9,196 bases of DNA, taken from positions 1 through 9,196 of the forward strand of contig DAOWHK010000050.1 of assembly GCA_030641465.1 (NCBI GenBank), read 5' to 3'. The position numbers and the translations under genes were made by a program. Positions 1 through 5,672 of this stretch are shown in pieces. Origin of the DNA: Parachlamydiales bacterium. Lineage in GTDB: Bacteria > Chlamydiota > Chlamydiia > Chlamydiales > Simkaniaceae. Below the pieces are notes generated by a model. The model had not been told where the DNA came from. It saw only the letters and a program-made list of their open reading frames with translations, and searched no databases. Every line of letters starts with the position of its first letter. The first letter of the stretch is position 1.

Positions 1-1954
1 CAGAGATGTGACAAAGACCTTGTTTGCTAAAGATTTCGACAAACATCCCGAAATCTTTAATCGAGACAACTTTACCAGTATAGGTAGCTCCAATTTCCAC
101 GTCTGCTGTGAGATTGTGGATAATCTCGCGAGCTTTATCGATCGATTCTTGGTCTGTTGAGACAATATTCACAATTCCATCATCATCGATATCTATGTCA
201 ACGCCCGTTTCTTCGATAATCGCTCGGATTTGTTTTCCACCAGGGCCGATAACAATAGCGATTTTACTTGGCTTGATTTTTATCGCTACAATCTTTGGAA
301 CGTGCTTGGAGAGTTTTTCGTGAGATGATGGGCAGGCTTCAAGCATTTTGCTTAGGATGTGAATTCTGCCTTCTTTTGCTTGTGCTAAGGCTACCTGCAT
401 GATTTTATGTGTAATTCCTTCCACTTTAATGTCGAGTTGAAAGGCTGTAATTCCACGTGTATCTCCGGCAATTTTAAAGTCCATATCACCAAGTGCGTCT
501 TCAACGCCGAGAATGTCGGAAAGAATTGCGTATTTTTCCTTTTCTAGAATAAGTCCCATTGCGATTCCAGCAATTGGACGCTTGATGGGTACTCCACCTG
601 CCATCATGGAGAGGCAGCCGCCGCAAATTGCGGCCATAGAGGAGGACCCGTTAGACTCAGTGATGTTTGCTTCAAGTCGTATTGTGTAAGGGAAATCTTC
701 TTTTGCAGGAATTGTTGCAAGAAGAGCTCTTTCTGCGAGTTTTCCATGTCCGACTTCTCTTCTTCCAGCAGGTCCAACTCGACCTACTTCTCCAACGCAA
801 AAAGGAGGAAAAGAGTACTGAAGATAAAATCTACTTGTGCCATCTCCGTTAAGTGTTTCAAATCTTTGGCCCATGCTTTCGCTGCCGAGTGTACAGACAG
901 AGATTGATTGCGTTTCACCACGTGTAAAGAGGGTACTTCCGTGCGTTCTTGGAAGAAGGTCGAGCTCAATGTTTATTGGTCTTACATCATTTGGGGATCT
1001 GCCATCACATCTCTTATTTGTTTGAAGAATCATTTGACGCATGTAATGGGCGCTTACTTTTTTAAGTACTGATTTTACTTCGAAATCAGTATATTTTGCA
1101 TCTTGACCTTCAGGGAAATATTTATCCATGACAGTAGTATTAATGACGCTTAGAGCGTCTTCTCTTTTTTGTTTTTCCTGAATTTCCATTGCAGCTTTTA
1201 CAGGCTCTGCAACAAGAATGTGCATCTCTGAGGTGAGTGTTTCAGGAAGAATTCTTAGACCGTCACGGACCTTATCTTTTCCGATAAGTTTTTGCCAGTC
1301 TGATAGTCCTTTGCAAATTGTTTGAATTGATTTATGACCTTCTTCAACAGCTTCTAGTAGTTGTTCTTCTGTAAGAAAATCACAATAGCCTTCAGTCATT
1401 AGAATGGCATCTTCAGTTCCTGCTAAGATAAGGTCTAATCTTGATTTTTCTTGCTCTTCTACGGAAGGGTTTATGATTAATGTGTCATCAATCATTCCAA
1501 CGCGTACGGCACCAATTGGTTTTATTAAGGGAATGTCAGAAATTACAAGTGCTGCACTAGCTCCACAAATAGCAAGAGGCTCAGGAGAGTGGATTCCGTC
1601 ATAGGATAGAACGCTTGAGAGAATTTGTGTTTCATGATAGTAGCCTTCTTCGAACATAGGTCTAAGGGGTCTATCGATTAATCTGCAAACAAGAGTGGTT
1701 TTTTCTGTGGGCCTACCTTCTCTTTTGATAAATCCACCAAGAGTTTTTCCAGCTGAGGAAAATTTTTCAAAATAGTCGACACGCAAAGGGAGGAAGTCTA
1801 CAGTTGTGGGCGCGAAACTTGCGCATGCAGTTGTAAGAATCATTGTTTCGCCGGATGTCAATAAGACGGAGCCATTTGCTTGTCTTGCAATTTTTCCGGT
1901 TTCGAATGAGATGTCCTTCCCACCAATTGAGACAGTCAATTTTTTGTTATCCAT
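1..1954 (-). CDS. pnp: Polyribonucleotide nucleotidyltransferase (PNPase), 3' end cut by window edge
   Basis: PNPase degrades RNA 3' to 5' by phosphorolysis and works as a homotrimer in the cytoplasm. The frame is open from the ATG at 1954-1952 to the left edge, giving 651 codons; about 40-50 C-terminal residues are missing. Visible landmarks: the first RNase PH domain with the family segment GGFIKREGRP (about residues 71-80); the second RNase PH domain with FPPFCVGEVGRVGPAGRRE, then TESNGSSSM near residue 431 and GDMDFKIAGDTRG near 489, which carry the phosphate-binding and metal-binding residues; a KH domain with IGPGGK near 568; and an S1 domain starting near 623 (KDFGMFVE, GLCHIS), broken by the edge. 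A GGAG Shine-Dalgarno at 1967-1964 lies 9 bases before the ATG. The gene follows rpsO on the same strand, as in E. coli and Chlamydia, but has its own promoter after a terminator. Confidence 0.97.
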   Translation of the reverse strand, partial: MDNKKLTVSIGGKDISFETGKIARQANGSVLLTSGETMILTTACASFAPTTVDFLPLRVDYFEKFSSAGKTLGGFIKREGRPTEKTTLVCRLIDRPLRPMFEEGYYHETQILSSVLSYDGIHSPEPLAICGASAALVISDIPLIKPIGAVRVGMIDDTLIINPSVEEQEKSRLDLILAGTEDAILMTEGYCDFLTEEQLLEAVEEGHKSIQTICKGLSDWQKLIGKDKVRDGLRILPETLTSEMHILVAEPVKAAMEIQEKQKREDALSVINTTVMDKYFPEGQDAKYTDFEVKSVLKKVSAHYMRQMILQTNKRCDGRSPNDVRPINIELDLLPRTHGSTLFTRGETQSISVCTLGSESMGQRFETLNGDGTSRFYLQYSFPPFCVGEVGRVGPAGRREVGHGKLAERALLATIPAKEDFPYTIRLEANITESNGSSSMAAICGGCLSMMAGGVPIKRPIAGIAMGLILEKEKYAILSDILGVEDALGDMDFKIAGDTRGITAFQLDIKVEGITHKIMQVALAQAKEGRIHILSKMLEACPSSHEKLSKHVPKIVAIKIKPSKIAIVIGPGGKQIRAIIEETGVDIDIDDDGIVNIVSTDQESIDKAREIIHNLTADVEIGATYTGKVVSIKDFGMFVEIFSKQGLCHIS

Positions 1955-1999
1955 TCAGCTTTTCTCCATAATAATTAAATAATTTTGTAAATGGATCAG

Positions 2000-2028
2000 A
2001 TTCTAGCAGGATGAGAGATAACAATCAA
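2000..2028 (-). promoter_or_regulatory. Sigma70-like promoter of pnp
   Basis: Read on the minus strand, TTGATT (2028-2023) and TAGAAT (2005-2000) are separated by 17 bases. They match the -35 and -10 consensus at 4 and 5 of 6 positions. Transcription would start near 1993, leaving a leader of about 40 bases with a good Shine-Dalgarno. The site lies just after the rpsO terminator. Prediction from sequence only. Confidence 0.55.
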
Positions 2029-2031
2029 TGG

Positions 2032-2078
2032 AAACAAAAAACCCAAAATACATCTAAAATCGATAATATTTTGGGTTT
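2032..2078 (-). terminator. Intrinsic terminator between rpsO and pnp
   Basis: Positions 2039-2050 (AAACCCAAAATA) and 2067-2078 (TATTTTGGGTTT) form a perfect 12-bp inverted repeat with a 16-base loop. On the minus strand the stem runs directly into a U-rich tract, TTTTTTGTTT (2041-2032). The stem begins only 7 bases after the rpsO stop codon. It holds just three G-C pairs, so termination may be partial and allow read-through into pnp. The plus-strand side has no comparable T run, so it acts for rpsO. Confidence 0.75.
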
Positions 2079-2085
2079 GAATTTT

Positions 2086-2355
2086 CTACTTACGAAGTTT
2101 TAGACGAGTAATGAGTGTTTGATATCTCTTTGTGTCAGTAGAGTTGAGGTAGTCAAGTAATTTACGTCTCTGTCCAACGAGTTTCAAAAGAGCGAGTCTT
2201 GAACTGTGATCTTTAGGAGCTAGCTGCAAGTGTTCAGTAAGCTCTGTAATACGTTCAGTTAAAATAGCAATCTGCACGTCTGCTGATCCAGTATCTTTTT
2301 CGTGTAGTTGAAATTTTTTGGTAATTTCTTCTTTGGTACCTTTATCTAAAGACAT
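2086..2355 (-). CDS. rpsO: 30S ribosomal protein S15
   Basis: S15 is a primary 16S rRNA-binding protein that nucleates the 30S platform and forms a bridge to the 50S subunit. The 89-residue product is exactly the usual family length and carries the signature from about residue 22 onward: [20 protein letters not shown], then [23 protein letters not shown]. This contains the conserved His, Asp and Ser of the rRNA-binding loop. The start is well supported by GAGGAG (2369-2364), 8 bases ahead of the ATG. It is the first gene of the leftward unit rpsO-pnp, an arrangement shared by many bacteria. It has a recognisable promoter upstream and a terminator immediately downstream. In E. coli S15 represses its own translation through a leader pseudoknot. 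The leader here would be about 59 bases, and I could not identify that structure in it. Confidence 0.98.
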   Translation of the reverse strand: MSLDKGTKEEITKKFQLHEKDTGSADVQIAILTERITELTEHLQLAPKDHSSRLALLKLVGQRRKLLDYLNSTDTKRYQTLITRLKLRK

Positions 2356-2420
2356 TCAAAAATCTCCTCAACTGAAATAGCGTTATAAGTGTTTACATTA
2401 TTTTTTTCTTAAGTTTTCCT

Positions 2421-2449
2421 ATTCTATCAAGGATTGATATATACATCAA
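2421..2449 (-). promoter_or_regulatory. Sigma70-like promoter of rpsO
   Basis: On the minus strand, TTGATG (2449-2444) and TAGAAT (2426-2421) are 17 bases apart. This is the same -10 hexamer and nearly the same -35 as the pnp promoter. The predicted start is near 2414, giving a leader of about 59 bases. The -35 lies inside the inverted repeat at 2433-2450 and overlaps a possible divergent tadA promoter. Confidence 0.55.
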
Positions 2450-2450
2450 T
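2433..2450. repeat. Inverted repeat over the rpsO/tadA divergent promoters
   Basis: ATTGAT and ATCAAT form perfect 6-bp arms around a 6-base AT-rich centre. Each arm supplies the -35-like hexamer of a promoter on the opposite strand. It could be a binding site for a dimeric regulator, or just the by-product of two back-to-back -35 elements in AT-rich DNA. Confidence 0.5.
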
Positions 2451-2461
2451 GGATAAATAAT
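2434..2461 (+). promoter_or_regulatory. Possible sigma70-like promoter of tadA
   Basis: TTGATA (2434-2439; 5 of 6 to consensus) and AATAAT (2456-2461; 5 of 6, but lacking the important first T) are 16 bases apart. Transcription would start near 2468, leaving a leader of about 17 bases. It physically overlaps the leftward rpsO promoter, so polymerase should not occupy both at once. Weaker than the rpsO and pnp promoters because of the -10 and the spacing. Confidence 0.35.
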
Positions 2462-2484
2462 AGAGAAAGTCTTAAAATATAGGA

Positions 2485-2955
2485 ATGACTATAGCTAAAG
2501 AAATTACTGATATGGAAGGAATGCGTGAGGCTTTGATTGAGGCAAAACGTGCATTTGATATGCACGAGGTACCAGTCGGAGCAGTTCTTGTTAATCAGGG
2601 TAAAATTATTGCGCGCGGATATAATCAAGTGGAGTCTAAAAAAGATGCTACAGCTCATGCAGAAATGGTTTGTTTGAAAGAGGCTGCAAAATATTTGGAT
2701 GCTTGGAGGTTGTCAGGTTGCGTGTTATACACGACGTTAGAGCCTTGTTTTATGTGCGCTGGCGCTCTTGCTCTCGCACGTGTAAAAAGAGTTGTTTGGG
2801 GAGCTCCTGACCATAGATATGGTATTGGAGAGTTGTCTCCAAGCTCGATTCATAAAGTGGAGTATGCGGGCGGGGTCCTTGAAGAGGAGTCTGCAAAGTT
2901 GTTAAAAACATTTTTTCAATTACGGAGAAAAGAAAATGCCGGTCGATGCTGCTAA
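2485..2955 (+). CDS. tadA: tRNA-specific adenosine deaminase TadA
   Basis: TadA deaminates A34 to inosine in tRNA-Arg(ACG), which lets one tRNA read three arginine codons. The 156-residue protein shows the zinc-dependent deaminase fold: EVPVGAVLV (28-36), the HAE motif at 58-60 (zinc ligand His58 and catalytic Glu60) and PCFMC at 87-91 (zinc ligands Cys88 and Cys91). The segment after DHRYG (109-113) is shorter than in E. coli TadA, and the usual GA-GS motif is altered. The C-terminal FFQLRR resembles the family's tRNA-contacting helix. The ATG at 2485 gives an N-terminus as long as the E. coli protein, but its ribosome-binding site is poor because GGA touches the start codon; ATGs at 2512 and 2521 are alternatives. 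The last 20 bases overlap the next gene. In older chlamydial annotation this gene is called yfhC, a cytidine-deaminase-like protein. Confidence 0.93.
   Translation: MTIAKEITDMEGMREALIEAKRAFDMHEVPVGAVLVNQGKIIARGYNQVESKKDATAHAEMVCLKEAAKYLDAWRLSGCVLYTTLEPCFMCAGALALARVKRVVWGAPDHRYGIGELSPSSIHKVEYAGGVLEEESAKLLKTFFQLRRKENAGRCC
2924..2927 (+). promoter_or_regulatory. Ribosome-binding site inside the end of tadA
   Basis: GGAG lies 8 bases ahead of the ATG at 2936, within the tadA reading frame. Its good spacing is the main reason for accepting the small overlapping gene and for choosing that start. Confidence 0.7.
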
Positions 2956-3154
2956 AAAAATCTTTGATGAGCTCATAGAGTTTCAGGAAAAAAAACTTTT
3001 GAAGTGTGCAAGGGAGATTGTCCCTTTTCTAACAGCTGATGATATTTTGCAGCCAAATGACTTTGAGGAGCTTGAAAATCACCCTTATTTCCGTTATGAA
3101 GAAGGGGTTCTGAAGGGGCTTCATACGGCAAAAATGGCCTTTGTAACGCGTTAG
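2936..3154 (+). CDS. Small conserved-looking protein of unknown function, coupled to tadA
   Basis: The 72-residue product is soluble and acidic overall, with no signal peptide, membrane segment or cysteine pair. The N-terminal half looks helical (FDELIEFQEKKLLKCAREIVPFL). The second half holds LTADDILQPNDFEELENHPYFRYEEG (residues 33-58), rich in acidic and aromatic residues and reading like a conserved motif rather than random coding. It overlaps the last 20 bases of tadA in another frame and has a GGAG ribosome-binding site, so it is probably co-transcribed and translationally coupled with tadA. From memory, C. trachomatis also has a short unknown gene (CT845) after its tadA homologue, and this is probably the orthologue. 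I do not know its function. Its stop codon interlocks with that of the convergent rhomboid gene. Confidence 0.8.
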   Translation: MPVDAAKKIFDELIEFQEKKLLKCAREIVPFLTADDILQPNDFEELENHPYFRYEEGVLKGLHTAKMAFVTR

Positions 3155-3170
3155 CGTTGTTTCTTTTTTG
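3145..3170 (+). terminator. Possible terminator of the tadA unit
   Basis: AACGC (3145-3149) and GCGTT (3154-3158) form a 5-bp stem with a 4-base loop containing both convergent stop codons. On the plus strand it is followed by GTTTCTTTTTT (3159-3169). The stem is short, so efficiency is uncertain. On the minus strand the following sequence is less T-rich. Confidence 0.4.
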
Positions 3171-4041
3171 AAATCTTATTCATACGCCGTTTTTCATTCC
3201 ACGACAATGCATTAGTACCTTTGCTTGAAATTTTAGCTAGGCAATAATCTATGAATTCTTCATCGGTTTGACTCTGCCGAATGATGCTAATATCAATAAT
3301 TTTTGTCCTGCGGCTGTAGGGGATAAAAAATTTTTTTAACTTGAAAGAGGCGCGCATTAGAGCCTTTTCTAGTTTGCGAAGTATTGCAAAAGGGCTGTGA
3401 GTTCTCCAAATGATCACGGCATAAAAATAACCGAAAAAAATTCCTGCTAAATAGCCGCAAAAATAGAGGAGGTTTCTGTCCACTAACGTGAAAAACACAT
3501 TTAGTCCTACAAGGCCTAGCACGAGCCACTTAGCCTTGATTCGGAAGGAAAAGAACAAAAGTAGCGTGTTTTCGGAAAATATCATGGCCCAGGCGACCAT
3601 TAGGGAATAAAGTGGGGCAGAGGGGCCTGCAAATAAGAGTAAGGAAGGGGAAAGAGAAATATAAAAAAAAATAATCAAGCCGGTAAAAAAGGATCCTCCA
3701 AAAAAGAGTCCAAAAAAGTGTTTTTTTCCATATCGCTCATAAATACCTGTGCCAAAGAGGAAGAGAAGATAGAGATTAAAAAGGAGATGTATTGCAAAAG
3801 ATAGGGACAGTCCAAAAGTTAGGTTGGAGTGTACAAAAGGATAGGTGAAAATTTGCCAGACAAAATATTTTTTGACGCCCCATGAAGATAGGCTTAACCA
3901 AATTGAGGGGTTTGGAAAAGAAAAAAAATGTGTAAAAAAATGATCATACACTGCGGAAATAAGGCTGACCCCTCCAATCAATAGTAGGAGGTATTTTAAG
4001 GGGTTTTGGGAAAGTTTCTGGCCCAGTTGATAGTCGCGCAT
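3151..4041 (-). CDS. Rhomboid-family membrane protein, probably catalytically inactive
   Basis: The 296-residue protein has about six to seven hydrophobic segments between residues 16 and 212. Rhomboid landmarks are clear: WQIFTYPFVH (62-71) before the second membrane segment; HLLFN (85-89), the conserved His and Asn of that helix; FLFG then ERYG (94-104); and GPSAP (139-143) where active enzymes have GxSG. The nucleophile-position Ser141 is present, but the last membrane helix reads YLAGIFFG (197-204) where catalytic rhomboids have HxxGxxxG, so the catalytic His is Tyr197 (codon TAT, one base from His). The C-terminus (about 258-292; DYCLAKISSKGTNALSWNEK) resembles the short domain that follows many bacterial rhomboid folds (DUF6576, from memory). 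This predicts a membrane protein that binds or organises partners rather than cutting them. The leader is short with no clear Shine-Dalgarno. Its function is unknown; no neighbour suggests a substrate. Confidence 0.85.
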   Translation of the reverse strand: MRDYQLGQKLSQNPLKYLLLLIGGVSLISAVYDHFFTHFFSFPNPSIWLSLSSWGVKKYFVWQIFTYPFVHSNLTFGLSLSFAIHLLFNLYLLFLFGTGIYERYGKKHFFGLFFGGSFFTGLIIFFYISLSPSLLLFAGPSAPLYSLMVAWAMIFSENTLLLFFSFRIKAKWLVLGLVGLNVFFTLVDRNLLYFCGYLAGIFFGYFYAVIIWRTHSPFAILRKLEKALMRASFKLKKFFIPYSRRTKIIDISIIRQSQTDEEFIDYCLAKISSKGTNALSWNEKRRMNKISKKKQR

Positions 4042-4055
4042 AGATCGTCAGTAAT
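4027..4055 (+). promoter_or_regulatory. Weak candidate promoter for rpmE
   Basis: TTGATA (4027-4032; 5 of 6) and AGTAAT (4050-4055; 4 of 6) are 17 bases apart. They lie across the first codons of the divergent rhomboid gene. Transcription would start near 4062 and include the whole hairpin region. The -10 lacks TA at its first two positions, so confidence is low. Confidence 0.2.
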
Positions 4056-4071
4056 GATTTCAGAGTAGCCA

Positions 4072-4100
4072 ATTATAGGGTTTTATTGAAATATACACAA
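4072..4100 (-). promoter_or_regulatory. Promoter of the rhomboid-family gene
   Basis: On the minus strand a consensus -10 TATAAT (4077-4072) sits 17 bases after TTGTGT (4100-4095), a weak -35. Transcription would start near 4065, about 24 bases before the ATG at 4041. Confidence 0.55.
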
Positions 4101-4101
4101 A

Positions 4102-4180
4102 CGGAATCAATCAAGAATTTTTCTTGTGTTTTATTCCGAAAAACGCTTAGATTTATATCTAAAACCTAAGATTTTCGGAG
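4102..4180 (+). promoter_or_regulatory. rpmE leader with competing hairpins, one sequestering the Shine-Dalgarno
   Basis: Two structures share bases 4135-4138. Fold A pairs CGGAAT (4102-4107) with ATTCCG (4133-4138) and, inside it, CAAGAA (4112-4117) with TTCTTG (4121-4126). Fold B pairs TCCGAAAA (4135-4142) with TTTTCGGA (4172-4179), extended by CTTAG (4146-4150) with CTAAG (4166-4170). Fold B buries the rpmE ribosome-binding site GGAG (4177-4180); fold A would free it. This is the layout of a translation-control leader, and rpmE leaders that regulate L31 are known in other bacteria. The weak point is the promoter. The transcript must begin upstream of 4102 for both folds to exist, and only a weak candidate (4027-4055) is visible there. 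A promoter at 4124-4153 (TTGTGT, TAGATT) would remove fold A and most of fold B. Confidence 0.4.
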
Positions 4181-4187
4181 ATAGATA

Positions 4188-4601
4188 ATGAAAAAAGATA
4201 TTCATCCCTCATATCAAGACATTTTATTTGTGGATACAGCGACTGGTCATAAATTTGTATGTGGGAGCACATTGCAGCCAAAAGATACGGAGAAATTTGA
4301 AGGAAAAGATTATCCTACATATCGCGTGTCGATTTCCTCCTCTTCCCATCCGTTCTTTACCGGAAGTCAGCAGCTTGTTGACTCTGAAGGAAGGGTTGAT
4401 AAATTTAAGAAGCGTTATAGTAAAAAACCTGCTGCGCCAAAAGTTGAAGCAGTATCTCCGATTGAAAAAATCAAAGAAAAGAAAAAAGAGAAGCCTGCTG
4501 TAAAAGCAAAGCCTGCTTCAGAAAAAAAACCTGATACTGCCAAAAAAACGGCAGTTAAAAAAGTTTCTGCAAAATCAGCCCCAAAAAAACCAAAAGAATA
4601 A
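4188..4601 (+). CDS. rpmE: 50S ribosomal protein L31, zinc-free type with long basic tail
   Basis: L31 bridges the 50S central protuberance and the 30S head. The 137-residue product starts with the diagnostic [17 protein letters not shown] and continues with [10 protein letters not shown] and [11 protein letters not shown] up to about residue 78. Only one cysteine (Cys25) is present, so the four-Cys zinc site of type A L31 is absent. The spacing and the FVCGST segment fit the zinc-free type B group. Residues from about 79 to the end form a low-complexity Lys/Ala/Pro-rich tail of about 58 residues, probably disordered and strongly basic. Chlamydial L31 proteins are, as I recall, also longer than usual (about 108 residues). 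The GGAG at 4177-4180 lies 7 bases before the ATG and may be sequestered by the leader hairpin. prfA starts 3 bases after the stop, implying one transcript. Confidence 0.95.
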   Translation: MKKDIHPSYQDILFVDTATGHKFVCGSTLQPKDTEKFEGKDYPTYRVSISSSSHPFFTGSQQLVDSEGRVDKFKKRYSKKPAAPKVEAVSPIEKIKEKKKEKPAVKAKPASEKKPDTAKKTAVKKVSAKSAPKKPKE

Positions 4602-4604
4602 TCG

Positions 4605-5672
4605 ATGAAAGAAAAGGTTAAGCAATTACTTGGCCAGTTTGAAGATATTGAAAAGCAATTAGGTTTGCCAGATGCAGTGTCTGATCAAAAAAAATATCGC
4701 AAACTAACCCAAGAGCATGCTTATCTTTTGGAAATCAAAGAGGTTTGGGCTCTGCTGCAAAAAGCGGAATGTGAGCTCGTAGGTAGTAAGGGTTTAGCGA
4801 AAGAAGAGTCTGATCCTGATCTCATTGCGATGATTCAGGAAGAGGTTGTGAATCTAGAAGCGCAGATTGGAAATCTTCAAAAACAGCTAGAAGCTCTACT
4901 TGTGCCACCTGATCCTCATGACAACTCAAATGTTATTTTGGAGCTTCGCGCTGGAACAGGAGGGGATGAGGCTGCTCTTTTTGTTGGAGACTGCATACGC
5001 ATGTATCGTCTTTTTGCTGATAAGATGGGGTGGGTCTGTGAGTTACTTGCTTGCACAAGTTCTGATGCCGGAGGGTATAAAGAATATGTGATGGGTGTTT
5101 CTGGAAAAAATGCTAATCGATTTTTAAAGTATGAGGCGGGTACACACCGAGTGCAACGAGTGCCTGCGACGGAGACTCAGGGTCGCGTCCATACCTCAGC
5201 AATTACAGTTGCAGTGCTGCTTGAGCCAACTGAAGAAGAAAAAATTGAAATTGATGAAAGAGATCTCAAAATTGACACATATAGGGCCTCCGGAGCAGGT
5301 GGGCAGCACGTAAATACCACAGATTCTGCCGTAAGGATTACGCATATGCCGACGGGTGTTGTTGTGTATTGCCAAGAAGAAAGGTCGCAGCACAAGAATA
5401 AAGACAAAGCTCTTCGTGTACTTTCTGCAAAGCTTTCTGAAGAGAAGATTCGTAAAGATCAAGAAGAAAGAGCTTCAATGAGATCATCTCAAATTGGAAC
5501 TGGAGATCGATCAGAAAGAATTCGCACCTATAATTTTTCTCAAAATCGGGTCACTGATCATCGCATTAATCTAACATTATATAAACTAGACAAAACCATG
5601 GAAGGCGATCTCGATGAATTTGCTAGAGCTCTTGTCGCACACTTCTATGCAATAAAACTGTCTGAAGCATGA
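4605..5672 (+). CDS. prfA: Peptide chain release factor 1
   Basis: RF1 recognises UAA and UAG in the ribosomal A site and triggers peptide release. The 355-residue protein is of normal length. Residues 187-189 are PAT (in [15 protein letters not shown]), the stop-codon reading tripeptide that separates RF1 from RF2 (SPF). The catalytic GGQ is at 232-234 in [15 protein letters not shown], followed by [11 protein letters not shown], the usual sequence after the GGQ domain. [12 protein letters not shown] (115-126) is the standard family signature. The start is 3 bases after the rpmE stop, with no strong Shine-Dalgarno, so translation is probably coupled to rpmE. Its TGA stop overlaps the prmC ATG as ATGA. 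RF1 does not read TGA, so its own termination needs RF2. Confidence 0.98.
   Translation: MKEKVKQLLGQFEDIEKQLGLPDAVSDQKKYRKLTQEHAYLLEIKEVWALLQKAECELVGSKGLAKEESDPDLIAMIQEEVVNLEAQIGNLQKQLEALLVPPDPHDNSNVILELRAGTGGDEAALFVGDCIRMYRLFADKMGWVCELLACTSSDAGGYKEYVMGVSGKNANRFLKYEAGTHRVQRVPATETQGRVHTSAITVAVLLEPTEEEKIEIDERDLKIDTYRASGAGGQHVNTTDSAVRITHMPTGVVVYCQEERSQHKNKDKALRVLSAKLSEEKIRKDQEERASMRSSQIGTGDRSERIRTYNFSQNRVTDHRINLTLYKLDKTMEGDLDEFARALVAHFYAIKLSEA

Noticed and set aside
667..1604. Several plus-strand frames across the pnp region (667-852, 837-1025, 1404-1604) and one minus-strand frame (784-969)
   Set aside because: All lie within pnp, whose continuous minus-strand frame has strong conserved motifs throughout.
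3293..3529. 78-codon minus-strand frame overlapping the rhomboid gene
   Set aside because: Another frame of a better-supported gene with clear membrane-protein signatures.
4228..4503. 91-codon plus-strand frame inside rpmE
   Set aside because: Shadow of the A-rich L31 tail in another frame; no ribosome-binding site and no recognisable motif.
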